A program made the position numbers and the translations under genes. A stretch of 64,000 nucleotides of DNA, from NCBI GenBank assembly GCA_023422775.1, contig JAFAGM010000012.1, positions 61,136 to 125,135 of the forward strand. Direction: 5' to 3'. The notes below the pieces were generated by a model. The model ran no database searches, was not told the DNA's origin, and worked only from the letters and a program-made list of their open reading frames with translations. Positions 50,072 through 58,835 of this stretch are shown here, one piece after another; the stretch's first letter is position 1; every line of letters starts with the position of its first letter. Origin of the DNA: Pseudomonadota bacterium. GTDB lineage: Bacteria; Pseudomonadota; Alphaproteobacteria; Rhizobiales; Xanthobacteraceae.

Positions 50072-50793
50072 TGGAATTGTTGACGAGCCCGGAAGCCTGG
50101 GCCGCGCTGCTGACGTTGACGGCGCTCGAAATCGTGCTTGGCATCGACAACGTGATTTTCATCTCGGTGATCGTCTCGCGCATCCCGGAGCCGCAGGCGA
50201 AGCGGGCACGGCAGATCGGGCTCGCGCTGGCGCTGATATTCCGCATCATGCTGCTCAGCGTGCTGGTGTGGCTGATCGGCCTGACCCAGCCCGTAATCAC
50301 GGTGAAGGACCTCGCATTTTCGTGGCGCGATATCATCCTGATCGGCGGCGGCCTGTTTCTGATCGCGAAGGCGACCCACGAAATTCATGCCGAGGTGGAA
50401 GCACGCGAGGCGGAGGCCGACGATCGGCCGAGGACCAGCGCTTTCTTCTGGGTGATCATGCAGATCATCGTCGTCGACATGGTGTTCTCGCTGGATTCGA
50501 TCATCACCGCGATCGGCATGGCGCAGGATCTCGAGATCATGGTCGCGGCGGTGGTGATCGCCTGCTTCGTGATGTACGTGTCGTCGGGGCCGGTTTCCAA
50601 ATTCGTCGCCGATCATCCGACCACCAAGATGCTGGCGCTGGCGTTCCTGGTGCTGATCGGGGTGGCGCTGGTGGCGGACGGATTCCACTTCCACATCCCG
50701 CGCGGCTATATCTACTTTGCCATGCTGTTTGCGGCGGCCGTCGAACTGTTCAACGTGCTCGCCCGGCGCAACCGCCGGAAGACCGCCAGGTAG
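50068..50793 (+). CDS. TerC-family integral membrane protein
   Basis: A 241-residue protein with seven hydrophobic helices. The signature LEIVLGIDNVIFISVIVSRI and the acidic pair in VVDMVFSLDSIITAIGMA identify the TerC/YkoY/YjbE-type family, linked to metal ion (manganese, tellurite) homeostasis or export. Here it is coupled to pcs by a 4-base overlap, but no functional relation is known. Confidence 0.9.
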   Translation: MMELLTSPEAWAALLTLTALEIVLGIDNVIFISVIVSRIPEPQAKRARQIGLALALIFRIMLLSVLVWLIGLTQPVITVKDLAFSWRDIILIGGGLFLIAKATHEIHAEVEAREAEADDRPRTSAFFWVIMQIIVVDMVFSLDSIITAIGMAQDLEIMVAAVVIACFVMYVSSGPVSKFVADHPTTKMLALAFLVLIGVALVADGFHFHIPRGYIYFAMLFAAAVELFNVLARRNRRKTAR

Positions 50794-50900
50794 GCCGCGA
50801 GGTAGGCCGCGTCAGTCGGGCGAGTTGACAAGGCGGCGGCGATGGCTTTCGTCTCGCCTGCAAGGTGGGTGCTTCAGGAAATACCAAGGGAGAAACGGTC

Positions 50901-51875
50901 ATGACCAAGGCTGTGCGCGTGCACAAGGTGGGGGGGCCGGAAGCCCTGGTGTACGAGAGTGTGGAGGTGCCGGCGCCGGGACCGGGCGAAGTCCGCATCC
51001 GCCAGCATGCCGTCGGCCTGAACTTCATCGACGTCTATTTCCGCACCGGCCTCTACAAGGCGCCAGGACTGCCGTTCATCGCCGGCAACGAAGCCGCCGG
51101 CGAGGTCGTGGCGGTCGGCCCCGGCGTTACCAATTTTCACCCCGGCGATCGCGTCGCGTATTATTTCACCCTCGGCGGCTATGCCAGCGAACGGGTGATC
51201 CCCGCCGACAAGCTGGTCAAGCTGCCCGATCATATCACCTACGAGCAGGGCGCCGTCCTGATGCTCAAGGGGCTGACGGTCTGGTACCTGCTGCACAAGA
51301 CCTTCAAGGTGGAGCCCGGACACCGCGTCCTGATCCACGCCGCCGCCGGCGGCATCGGCCTGCTGGCCTGCCAGTGGGCGAGGGCGCTCGGCGCCCACGT
51401 GATCGGCACGGTCGGCTCGAAGGCGAAAGCCGACCTCGCGCTCGCCAACGGCTGCGACCACGTCATTCTCTACAACGAGGAAGACTTCGTGGCGCGGGTC
51501 AAGCAGATCAGCCGCAACGAACTCTGCGATGTGGTTTACGACGGCGTCGGCAAGACCACGTTCCCGGGCTCGCTGTCGTGCCTGCGGCCGCGCGGCCTGT
51601 TCGTCAGTTTCGGCAACGCCTCCGGCCCGGTGCCGCCGTTCGCGCTCGCCGAACTCAACAATCACGGCTCGCTGTTTGCGACCCGGCCGAAGCTCAACGA
51701 CTATGTCTCGACCCGCAAGGAGCTGCTCGAAGGCGCCGACACGCTGTTCGCCGCCGTGATCAACGGCAAGCTCCACGTGCCGATCAACCACGCCTATGCG
51801 CTGAAGGATGCGGCGAAAGCGCATACGGAGCTGGAGAGTCGGGCGACTACCGGGGCGGCGATCTTGCGGCCGTAG
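50901..51875 (+). CDS. Quinone oxidoreductase (zeta-crystallin-type MDR)
   Basis: A 324-residue zinc-independent medium-chain dehydrogenase: HKVGGPEALVYESVEVPAPG, NFIDVYFRTGLY, NADPH motif HAAAGGIGLLACQWARALGA. Family members reduce quinones or enones with NADPH. The start at 50901 follows AGGGAGAAAC. The last 98 bases are duplicated at 53648-53745 behind the MATE gene, with only synonymous differences. Confidence 0.92.
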   Translation: MTKAVRVHKVGGPEALVYESVEVPAPGPGEVRIRQHAVGLNFIDVYFRTGLYKAPGLPFIAGNEAAGEVVAVGPGVTNFHPGDRVAYYFTLGGYASERVIPADKLVKLPDHITYEQGAVLMLKGLTVWYLLHKTFKVEPGHRVLIHAAAGGIGLLACQWARALGAHVIGTVGSKAKADLALANGCDHVILYNEEDFVARVKQISRNELCDVVYDGVGKTTFPGSLSCLRPRGLFVSFGNASGPVPPFALAELNNHGSLFATRPKLNDYVSTRKELLEGADTLFAAVINGKLHVPINHAYALKDAAKAHTELESRATTGAAILRP

Positions 51876-52036
51876 TTCCAGGCCGTCATTGCGAGCCACC
51901 CGGTCGGCGCGAAGCGCCGCCGGATGACAGGCTCCGCGAAGCAATCCACCTCTCAGCACGGGGATGGATGGATTGCTTCCGCCTTCGCTCTTTGAGCTAC
52001 GGCGGACAAGTCGTCGCTTCGCTCCGCGCAATGACG
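51778..52036. repeat. 259-bp direct repeat, left copy (quinone oxidoreductase 3' end plus palindromic repeat)
   Basis: Matches 53648-53906 without gaps; eight of 259 bases differ (about 97% identity). The left part is the 3' end of the quinone oxidoreductase gene including its stop; the right part (51884-52036) is a long member of the GTCATTGCGAGC...GCAATGACG palindromic repeat family. The two copies bracket the MATE gene. Confidence 0.95.
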
Positions 52037-52256
52037 CTGGGCGACTTACGCAGCCGGTTCTCGAAGAATGCCCTTGCCATTTCGGCGGTGCCACCGCAGT
52101 CTGGGCCACCTGGAAATCCGAGGACAACAGGAAAATGGATCAGCGCTAATCAACGGTCGGACCGGGGGCTTTGGCCTCGTCACTGACCACTCTTCGGTCT
52201 GCCTCGCAGAACCGTATTGATTGACGGCGCAGATTTTTCCTCCTTCGGAGTTTCCC
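52037..52256. other. Intergenic DNA between the left repeat and the MATE gene
   Basis: Only here and at 53613-53647 does the bracketed segment hold non-repeat, non-coding bases. No gene or hairpin is apparent. It should hold the MATE promoter, but no -35/-10 pair is clear. Confidence 0.4.
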
Positions 52257-53612
52257 GTGTCTCATCCGCTGTTGACCGCGCCGATTGGCCGGAGCCTGCT
52301 TTTGCTGGCCGGGCCCACGACGGCGCTTATGCTCGTGCAAGTCCTCGTTGCCATCGCCGACGGCATTTTTGTCGGCCGTTTGGGCACGGACGCCCTGGCC
52401 GGCATGGCGCTGGTCATCCCGTTCGTTACCCTGATGTTCAACGTCGCGTATGGCGGCATGGGCGGTGGCGTTGCTTCGGCACTCGCGCGCGCCCTCGGCG
52501 CGGGCCGGTTGGACGATGCGCAAGCGATCGTGCTGCATGCCCTGATCCTGGCCGCCGCTTTAGGAGCGAGTTTTGCCGTGCTCGACTGGGCTTGCGCGGC
52601 GTGGCTGTTTGAACTGCTCGGCGGCAGCGGAACCGCACTGGAGCGCGCTCTCTCGTTCAGTCACGTCATGTTCGCCGGCGCCGTTGCGATCTGGACAAAC
52701 GCGTTCAGTGCCGCGCTGTTGCGCGGCAGCGGCGACACCGCTACGCCCGCCCGCGTCGGTCTGCCCGCGTCGATCGCCTATGTTCCGTTATCGGGCATAC
52801 TGACCCTCGGTATCGCAGATTGGCCGGGATTTGGCGTCGCAGGCTCCGCCATCGCTTCGCTTTGCGTGGCCGTCGGAGTGACTGTCTTTCAGGTCCGCGC
52901 AATCTGGGGCGGCCGATTGGGATTCGTTCCGAAATGGGATGGCCTTCGTTTTCAATGGCGGATCTTCCGGGAAATACTACGAGTTGGGATACTGGGCTCG
53001 ATTACGACATTGATGGCTAACCTCACGGCCGTGTTGATGGTCGGATTGGCAGGACGCTTCGGCGTGGCCGCGCTCGCGGGTTATGGCATCGGCGCCCGGC
53101 TCGAATATATGATTGCGCCGGTCGCATTCGGTATCGGCTCCGGCCTCACGACCCTGGTTGGCGTGGCAGCCGGCGCGGAAGCATGGCAACGCGCGGTGAA
53201 GGTGGCCTGGATCGGAGGGCTGACCGCTTTCGCGGCCATCGGTTTGATCGGCTGGCTTGTCGCCCTATTCCCCGAGGCATGGTCGCGGCTCTTCACCTCC
53301 GACGATCAGGTCGCAGCAGTCAGCGTATCCTACATCCGTCACGTCGCGCCGTTCTATTGCCTGTTCGGCCTCGGCATCAGCCTCAACTTCGCAAGCCAGG
53401 GGGCAGGGCGGATGACGGCGCCGTTGACTGCGAGTTTCGCACGGATGATCACGGCAACGATCGCCGGCTGGATCGTGGTTGAGAAAACCGACCTCGGTCT
53501 CGACGGGTTGTTCGGGGTTATTGCCCTTGGCATTGTCGTCTACGGTTGCTGGATTGCTGCTTCCCTTCTCATCAGGCCGTGGCGCGAGAAAGCGCCACCC
53601 TCGAATGGCTGA
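52257..53612 (+). CDS. MATE-family multidrug/toxin efflux protein
   Basis: A 451-residue 12-TM exporter from a GTG at 52257 (SHPLLTAPIGRSLLLLAG); TTG 52221 is an alternative. Family marks: VAIADGIFVGRLGTDALAGM, ALLRGSGDTATPARVGLP, and NFASQGAGRMTAPLT in the second half. MATE pumps export cationic drugs or metabolites using Na+ or H+. Its codon use is slightly less GC-biased than its neighbours, and it is bracketed by 259-bp repeats, suggesting acquisition by recombination. Confidence 0.9.
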   Translation: MSHPLLTAPIGRSLLLLAGPTTALMLVQVLVAIADGIFVGRLGTDALAGMALVIPFVTLMFNVAYGGMGGGVASALARALGAGRLDDAQAIVLHALILAAALGASFAVLDWACAAWLFELLGGSGTALERALSFSHVMFAGAVAIWTNAFSAALLRGSGDTATPARVGLPASIAYVPLSGILTLGIADWPGFGVAGSAIASLCVAVGVTVFQVRAIWGGRLGFVPKWDGLRFQWRIFREILRVGILGSITTLMANLTAVLMVGLAGRFGVAALAGYGIGARLEYMIAPVAFGIGSGLTTLVGVAAGAEAWQRAVKVAWIGGLTAFAAIGLIGWLVALFPEAWSRLFTSDDQVAAVSVSYIRHVAPFYCLFGLGISLNFASQGAGRMTAPLTASFARMITATIAGWIVVEKTDLGLDGLFGVIALGIVVYGCWIAASLLIRPWREKAPPSNG

Positions 53613-53647
53613 TCATCGAGGCAGGATTGCCGTACGGACGGGCATCA

Positions 53648-53906
53648 TGCCGATCAACCACGCTTACGCGCTGAAGGATGCGGCGAAAGCGCATACGGAG
53701 CTGGAGAGCAGGGCGACTACCGGGGCTGCGATCTTGCGGCCGTAGTTCCAGGCCGTCATTGCGAGCCACCCGGTCGGCGCGAAGCGCCGCCGGATGACAG
53801 GCTCCGCGAAGCAATCCATCTCTCAGCACGGGGATGGATGGATTGCTTCCGCCTTCGCTCTTTGAGCTGCGGCGGACAAGTCGTCGCTACGCTCCGCGCA
53901 ATGACG
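53648..53906. repeat. 259-bp direct repeat, right copy
   Basis: Offset from the left copy is exactly 1870 bases. The first 98 bases still encode PINHAYALKDAAKAHTELES and the rest of the quinone oxidoreductase C-terminus up to its stop at 53745. All five differences in that part are synonymous (GCC/GCT, TAT/TAC, AGT/AGC, CGG/AGG, GCG/GCT); three lie in the non-coding part. It ends 13 bases before the aminotransferase gene. Confidence 0.95.
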
Positions 53907-53918
53907 ACGAAGGGAGGC

Positions 53919-55115
53919 CTACGCCACCCTTCGCGCCGCGCCTGCCTTGACCAAAATCGCGTCGAGGCAGTCGATCATCAGCGAGATCTCCTCGCGGGTG
54001 ACGTTGAGCGCCGGCATGAAGCGCAGTGCGTCCGGCTGCGGCGAGTTGATGAGGACGCCATCCGCAAGGGCTTCGGCCACGATGGCGGCACCGATCGGCA
54101 GCCTCAGGTCCAGCGCAAGCAACAGGCCCCGGCCACGAACTTCGCCAAGGCCATGCCGCGCCGACAGCTTTTGCAGTTCGCTCTCCAGGAACGGGCCGGC
54201 GTCGGTGGCCGATTTGAGGAATTGCGGCTGGCTGACATGTTCGAGCACCGCAAGACCGGCCGCGCACATCAAGGGATTGCCGTTGAAGGTGCCGCCCTGG
54301 TCGCCGTGTTCGAAGCACGACGCATGCGTCGTCGCGAGCAGCGCCGCCAGCGGCACGCCGCCGCCGATGCCCTTGCCGAGCGTCATGATGTCGGGCTCGA
54401 TCCCGGCGTGCTCGTAATGGAACAGCTTTCCGGTGCGGCCCATGCCGGTCTGAATCTCGTCGACGATCAGGAGCAGGCCGTGCTCTCTGGTCAGCGCCCG
54501 CAACTCCCGCAGGAATTGATCGGTCGCCGGCCAGACGCCGGCTTCGCCCTGGATCGGCTCCAGCATCACGGCGACGGTGTTGTCCGAAATCAGCGCCTTC
54601 ACTGAATCGAGGTCGTTGAGCTTCGCTTTTCGGAAGCCCGATACTTTGGGCTCGAACAGCGGCTCGAACGCCTTCTTGCCCGAGGCCGACATGGTCGCGA
54701 GCGTGCGGCCGTGAAAGCCGCCCTCGAAGGTGATGATCTCGAACGCGCCGTTCCTGTATTTGGCGCCGTATTTGCGGGCGAGCTTGATGGCGCCTTCATT
54801 GGCTTCCGCGCCGGAGTTTGCGAAGAACACCTGATCGAAGCAACTCTTATCGACGAGCGCCTGCGCGAGCTTCAGGCTGGGACCGTTGTAGAAAGCGGGG
54901 CTCGGCGTCAGCAAAAGCTTTGCCTGCGCCGCAAGCGCTTCGGCGATGACCGGCGGCGAATGGCCGAGGCAGTTGACGGCCCAGCCCTGCATGAAATCGA
55001 GATAGCGCTTGCCGGAATCATCCCAGAGATAGGCGCCTTCGCCGCGGACGAACACGGCCTGCGGGCGGGCCGTGATGTTCATCAGTGCGGCGAACGGATG
55101 GGCAGCGTGGGTCAT
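53919..55115 (-). CDS. Class III aminotransferase, acetylornithine/ornithine type
   Basis: A 398-residue PLP enzyme: GKRYLDFMQGWAVNCLGHSP, FFANSGAEANEGAIKLARKY, LIVDEIQTGMGRTGKLFHYE, PLP-lysine segment DIMTLGKGIGGGVPLAALLA, and GTFNGNPLMCAAG. This is the ArgD/succinylornithine transaminase subfamily. Whether it serves arginine synthesis is uncertain because no other arg gene is nearby and the genus has several such paralogues. A hairpin lies at 55158-55193 upstream. Confidence 0.9.
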   Translation of the reverse strand: MTHAAHPFAALMNITARPQAVFVRGEGAYLWDDSGKRYLDFMQGWAVNCLGHSPPVIAEALAAQAKLLLTPSPAFYNGPSLKLAQALVDKSCFDQVFFANSGAEANEGAIKLARKYGAKYRNGAFEIITFEGGFHGRTLATMSASGKKAFEPLFEPKVSGFRKAKLNDLDSVKALISDNTVAVMLEPIQGEAGVWPATDQFLRELRALTREHGLLLIVDEIQTGMGRTGKLFHYEHAGIEPDIMTLGKGIGGGVPLAALLATTHASCFEHGDQGGTFNGNPLMCAAGLAVLEHVSQPQFLKSATDAGPFLESELQKLSARHGLGEVRGRGLLLALDLRLPIGAAIVAEALADGVLINSPQPDALRFMPALNVTREEISLMIDCLDAILVKAGAARRVA

Positions 55116-55157
55116 GTCGATCTCCTCTGGGGTGTGGTGAAGGGGCAGGCCGAAACG

Positions 55158-55193
55158 CGAGAAGGCCGCACTTTTGAGGGTGCGGCCTTCTCG
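55158..55193 (-). terminator. 14-bp perfect hairpin between rimO and aminotransferase genes
   Basis: CGAGAAGGCCGCAC (55158-55171) and GTGCGGCCTTCTCG (55180-55193) pair perfectly with an 8-base loop. Read on the minus strand it is followed by CGTTTCGG, a weak T tract. Placed 43 bases before the aminotransferase start and 164 bases after rimO, it may end the rimO transcript or act as an attenuator. Confidence 0.55.
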
Positions 55194-55356
55194 AAAACGT
55201 TGCTGAAACTAGCTGATCAGCGTTGTCGTCGGACACGGCGCAACCCATCGTCGCTGGAGCGACGACGCAGGCAGGCGCGGCGGTTGGTCCGGTTCAATTT
55301 CATGGCGCAGGGCCATACAGCCTGGTGACGGGCCGTGTCAAGCGGTGTCGTCTGGT

Positions 55357-56709
55357 TCAGAATCCCGCGACGCTGCCGTGCAGGTCGTACTGGTCGGCGC
55401 GCTCGATCTTCGCGGTGACGATCTCGCCGACCTTGAGTGGCCGGCGGCTGGACAGATAGACCGCGCCGTCGATCTGCGGCGCGTCGGCCTTTGAACGACC
55501 CTTTGCCACCGTCGGCCCGACCTCGTCGACGATGACCTGCTGCCTGGTGCCGACCTTACGCTTCAGGCGTCGTGCCGAGATCTTCTGCTGCCGCGCCATC
55601 AGCGCGTTCCAGCGCTCCTGCTTGATTTCGTCGGGCACGACGTTGCCGATCGCGTTGGAGGTCGCCCCCGCTACCGGCTCGTACTTGAAGCAGCCGAGAC
55701 GATCGATCTCGGCTTCTTCCAGCCAGTCGAGCAGATAGGCAAAATCGGAATCGGTCTCACCGGGGAAACCGACGATGAAGGTCGAGCGCAGCGCCAGGTC
55801 AGGGCATTGCTCGCGCCACTTCTCGATCCGCGCCAGCGTCTTTTCCTGTGCGGCGGGGCGCTTCATCGCCTTCAGCACGTCGGGGCTGGCGTGCTGGAAG
55901 GGGATGTCGAGATAGGGCAACACCTTGCCCTCGGTCATCAGGCCGATGACCTCGTCGACATGCGGGTAGGGGTAGACATATTGCAGCCTGACCCAGGCGC
56001 CGAGGTCGCCGAGTTCTTTGGCGAGGTCGAAGAACTTGGCGCGGACCTGGCGGTCCTTCCATGGGCTGTCGGCATATTTGAGATCGACGCCGTAGGCCGA
56101 GGTGTCCTGCGAGATAACAAGCAATTCCTTGACGCCGGCGGCAACGAGCCTTTCCGCCTCGCGCAGCACGTCATTGGCCGGGCGCGAGACCAGATCGCCG
56201 CGCAGTTTCGGAATGATGCAGAAACTGCAGCGGTTGTTGCAGCCTTCGGAAATCTTCAAATACGCATAGTGCCGCGGCGTCAGCTTGACGCCCTGCGGCG
56301 GCACCAGATCGAGATGCGGATTGTGGACGGGCGGCAGCGCCCGGTGCACGGCCTCCAGCACGCTCTCATACTGCTGGGGCCCGGTGATCGACAACACGCC
56401 GGGATAGGCCGCCTCGATCTGCTCGGGTTCGGCGCCCATGCAGCCGGTGACAATGACCTTGCCGTTCTCGGCCATGGCCTCGCCAATCGCGCCGAGCGAT
56501 TCCTGCTTGGCGCTGTCGAGGAAGCCGCAGGTGTTGACGATGACGATGTCGGCACCGTCATGCTTGCGCGCCAGCTCATAGCCTTCGGCGCGCAGCCGCG
56601 TGATGATGCGCTCGGAATCGACCAGCGCCTTGGGGCACCCGAGCGAAACAAAGCTGACTTTGGGCGCGGCGGCCTGTTGCATATCTGAATCTGCCTGATT
56701 GATGGGCAC
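55357..56709 (-). CDS. rimO: Ribosomal protein S12 methylthiotransferase RimO
   Basis: A 450-residue radical-SAM enzyme adding a methylthio group to Asp of S12. UPF0004 domain: VSFVSLGCPKALVDSERI, IVNTCGFLDSAKQESL, VTGCMGAEPEQIE. Radical SAM: ISEGCNNRCSFCIIP (CxxxCxxC). TRAM domain near the C-terminus. The start is GTG at 56709 (GGACTAGGTC upstream); an ATG at 56682 is also possible. Confidence 0.95.
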   Translation of the reverse strand: MPINQADSDMQQAAAPKVSFVSLGCPKALVDSERIITRLRAEGYELARKHDGADIVIVNTCGFLDSAKQESLGAIGEAMAENGKVIVTGCMGAEPEQIEAAYPGVLSITGPQQYESVLEAVHRALPPVHNPHLDLVPPQGVKLTPRHYAYLKISEGCNNRCSFCIIPKLRGDLVSRPANDVLREAERLVAAGVKELLVISQDTSAYGVDLKYADSPWKDRQVRAKFFDLAKELGDLGAWVRLQYVYPYPHVDEVIGLMTEGKVLPYLDIPFQHASPDVLKAMKRPAAQEKTLARIEKWREQCPDLALRSTFIVGFPGETDSDFAYLLDWLEEAEIDRLGCFKYEPVAGATSNAIGNVVPDEIKQERWNALMARQQKISARRLKRKVGTRQQVIVDEVGPTVAKGRSKADAPQIDGAVYLSSRRPLKVGEIVTAKIERADQYDLHGSVAGF

Positions 56710-56792
56710 GACCTAGTCCTAATGGCCCACAATTACAAGGCTTTGCGTGGTGTTCTTCCGTGCTATGGATGCCCTGCCGGGCCATGAGTTGA

Positions 56793-57386
56793 ATGATGAA
56801 CGCCGAGTCGTCGCCGAAAATCGTCATTGTCGACGAAAGCCCGATCCGGGCTGCGATCCTGGAGGAGGGTTTGCGGGAGGCCGGTTTTACCGGCGTCGTG
56901 CATATCAGCGAGATGCAGAGCCTGCTGGCGCGGATCTACGCGCTGGACCCCGACGTCATCCTGATCGACCTCGAAAACCCCAGCCGCGACGTGCTGGAAC
57001 AGATGTTCCAGGTCAGCCGCGCGGTGCGGCGGCCGATCGCCATGTTCGTCGACCAGAGCGATGCGGCCTCGATCCAGGCTTCCGTCGATGCCGGCGTTTC
57101 CGCCTATATCGTCGATGGCCTGAAGAAGGAGCGGATCAAACCGATCCTCGACCTCTGCATCTCCCGCTTCAACGCTTTCTCGAAGCTGCAGGACGAACTC
57201 GATCGCACCAAATCCGCACTCGAGGAGCGCAAGGTGATCGACCGCGCCAAGGGCATCCTGATGAAGGTGAAGGGCCTCACCGAAGAGGAGGCCTATGTGC
57301 TGATGCGCTCCACGGCGATGCGCGAGAAAAAGAAGATCGGCGAGATCGCGCAATCGATCCTGACCGCATCGGAGCTGCTGAAATGA
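56793..57386 (+). CDS. nasT: ANTAR-domain response regulator NasT
   Basis: A 197-residue regulator: an atypical receiver domain (VIVDESPIRAAILEEGLREA, Asp14-Glu15 and Asp59 in ILIDLENPSRD) and a C-terminal ANTAR RNA-binding domain (ERKVIDRAKGILMKVKGLTE, then EEAYVLMRSTAMREKKK). NasT is released by NasS upon nitrate/nitrite binding and binds paired hexaloop hairpins in nas leader RNA to prevent termination. nasS follows with a 4-base overlap, and a suitable hairpin and terminator occur before nirA at 58772-58835. Confidence 0.93.
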   Translation: MMNAESSPKIVIVDESPIRAAILEEGLREAGFTGVVHISEMQSLLARIYALDPDVILIDLENPSRDVLEQMFQVSRAVRRPIAMFVDQSDAASIQASVDAGVSAYIVDGLKKERIKPILDLCISRFNAFSKLQDELDRTKSALEERKVIDRAKGILMKVKGLTEEEAYVLMRSTAMREKKKIGEIAQSILTASELLK

Positions 57387-58549
57387 CGACACCGCTGCAT
57401 ATCGGCTTCATTCCACTGGTCGACGCCGCCGCATTGATCATCGCCGTCGACAAGGGTTTTGCACGGGCCGAAGGGCTCGACGTCACGCTGGTGCGGGAAG
57501 TGTCGTGGTCCAATGTCCGCGACAAGCTCAATATCGGCCTGTTCGACGCGGCGCATTTGCTGGCCCCGGTGGCGATCGCCTCGAGCCTCGGGCTCGGACA
57601 CGTCAAGGTGCCGATCGTGGCGCCGTTCAATCTGGGCCTCAACGGCAACGCGATTATGGTATCGCCGGCGCTTCACGCGGCGATCATGGCCGAGATCGAC
57701 GGCGATGCCATCGATCCCATGGCGACGGCAACGGCGCTGGCGCGCGTCGTCGCCAACAGGCGCAAGGGCGGCGCGGAACCGCTGACCTTCGGCATGACGT
57801 TCCCGTTCTCCACCCACAATTACCAGTTGCGGTTCTGGATGGCGGCGGGCGGGGTCGATCCCGACGAGGACGTTCGCCTGGTGGTGCTGCCGCCGCCCTA
57901 CATGGTGGACAGCCTCGCCAACGGCCATGTCGATGCGTTCTGCGTCGGCGCGCCCTGGAACTCGGTCGCCGTCGATCTCGGCGTCGGCCACATCCTGCAT
58001 TTCGTCTCCGATATCCTGGTGCGGGCGGCAGAGAAGGTTCTGGCGGTCCGGCAAAGCTGGTCGGAAAAGAACCCGGAGGTGCTGGCGGCCCTGATCCGGG
58101 CGGCTTCCCATGCCGCCGAATACATCGAGGATCCGGGAAACCGCGCCGAGACCGCGCATGTGCTGGCGCGGCCCGACCGGATCGGCGTCGGCGCCGAGGT
58201 GATCCAGCGCACCCTGGATGGCCGGCTGAAGGTATCGCCCGACGGCCGGCGGCGCGAGAGCGGCCGCTATCTCCTGGTCGGGCGCGAGGGCGCGGCCCGG
58301 CCAGATCCCGCGCAAGCCGCCTGGCTTTACGCGCAGATGGTGCGCTGGGGGCAGACGGCGATGCGGCCGGACGCGCTCCGGACCGCCATGGGGGTCTTCC
58401 GCCCGGACCTCTACGACACCGCCATGGGACGGCAGGACGCGGTCTCGGGCGCATCCACCGCCATCGGTGCCTTTGCAGGCCCCGCATTTGATCCCGGTGA
58501 CATCGCTGGCCACCTGGCGGCCTTCAAGATCGGGCGTTGGAAGTCCTGA
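57383..58549 (+). CDS. nasS: Nitrate/nitrite sensor NasS (NrtA/CmpA-like)
   Basis: A 388-residue protein of the NrtA/CmpA/SsuA binding-protein fold: IGFIPLVDAAALIIAVDKGF, VSWSNVRDKLNIGLFDAAHL, TFGMTFPFSTHNYQLRFWMA. It has no signal peptide, as expected for the cytoplasmic NasS that holds NasT in check rather than a transport protein. ATGA overlap with nasT implies coupled, stoichiometric synthesis. A 350-base region with regulatory RNA follows before nirA. Confidence 0.92.
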   Translation: MTTPLHIGFIPLVDAAALIIAVDKGFARAEGLDVTLVREVSWSNVRDKLNIGLFDAAHLLAPVAIASSLGLGHVKVPIVAPFNLGLNGNAIMVSPALHAAIMAEIDGDAIDPMATATALARVVANRRKGGAEPLTFGMTFPFSTHNYQLRFWMAAGGVDPDEDVRLVVLPPPYMVDSLANGHVDAFCVGAPWNSVAVDLGVGHILHFVSDILVRAAEKVLAVRQSWSEKNPEVLAALIRAASHAAEYIEDPGNRAETAHVLARPDRIGVGAEVIQRTLDGRLKVSPDGRRRESGRYLLVGREGAARPDPAQAAWLYAQMVRWGQTAMRPDALRTAMGVFRPDLYDTAMGRQDAVSGASTAIGAFAGPAFDPGDIAGHLAAFKIGRWKS

Positions 58550-58698
58550 CGGTTGCGACTGAAGAAATAATGGGCATCCAGCGGATGTGCCGTATTATTG
58601 TGCGACTTGCCTCGGAAGCAGCAGTGAAGCCGGCTTCATAGCTTCGAGGCTTCTTTCGTAACTATATGAATTAGCAGGATAATTTATCATCTTCGGTG

Positions 58699-58714
58699 TG
58701 GCACGCAACTTGTA
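58699..58714 (+). promoter_or_regulatory. Sigma-54-like promoter for nirA
   Basis: TGGCAC-GCAAC-TTGTA matches TGGCAC-N5-TTGCA with one mismatch (the C of the -12 GC is T). Sigma-54 promoters with NtrC drive nitrogen assimilation genes, which fits the context. No NtrC boxes were identified with confidence upstream. Confidence 0.5.
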
Positions 58715-58771
58715 TGTTGCAGTGCGGTCGGCCGCCGTAGCCGTCTGCCGGCCAACGTCCAAGATGGATTT

Positions 58772-58793
58772 CCGCAGCAACGAAGCTGATCGG
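58772..58793 (+). promoter_or_regulatory. ANTAR-type hexaloop hairpin (probable NasT target)
   Basis: CAGC (58775-58778) and GCTG (58785-58788) close a six-base loop AACGAA with A at loop position 1 and G at position 4, the two loop bases conserved in RNA targets of ANTAR proteins. CCG and CGG extend the stem past a two-base bulge. The second, upstream hairpin of the usual pair was not convincingly found. Confidence 0.5.
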
Positions 58794-58807
58794 GATCGCT
58801 GAATCCA

Positions 58808-58835
58808 GGCTCGCCCCACAAGGTCGAGCCGGTTT
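58808..58835 (+). terminator. Attenuator-like terminator in nirA leader
   Basis: GGCTCG (58808-58813) pairs with CGAGCC (58825-58830) across an 11-base loop; the run GGTTTCTC follows. It lies 14 bases after the hexaloop hairpin and 64 bases before the nirA ATG. The T tract is short, so termination strength is uncertain. Confidence 0.45.

Noticed and set aside
53479..53745. Frame joining the MATE end to a quinone oxidoreductase C-terminus
   Set aside because: The match is due to the 259-bp repeat; the upstream part is out of frame with the MATE gene, so it is not a fusion protein.
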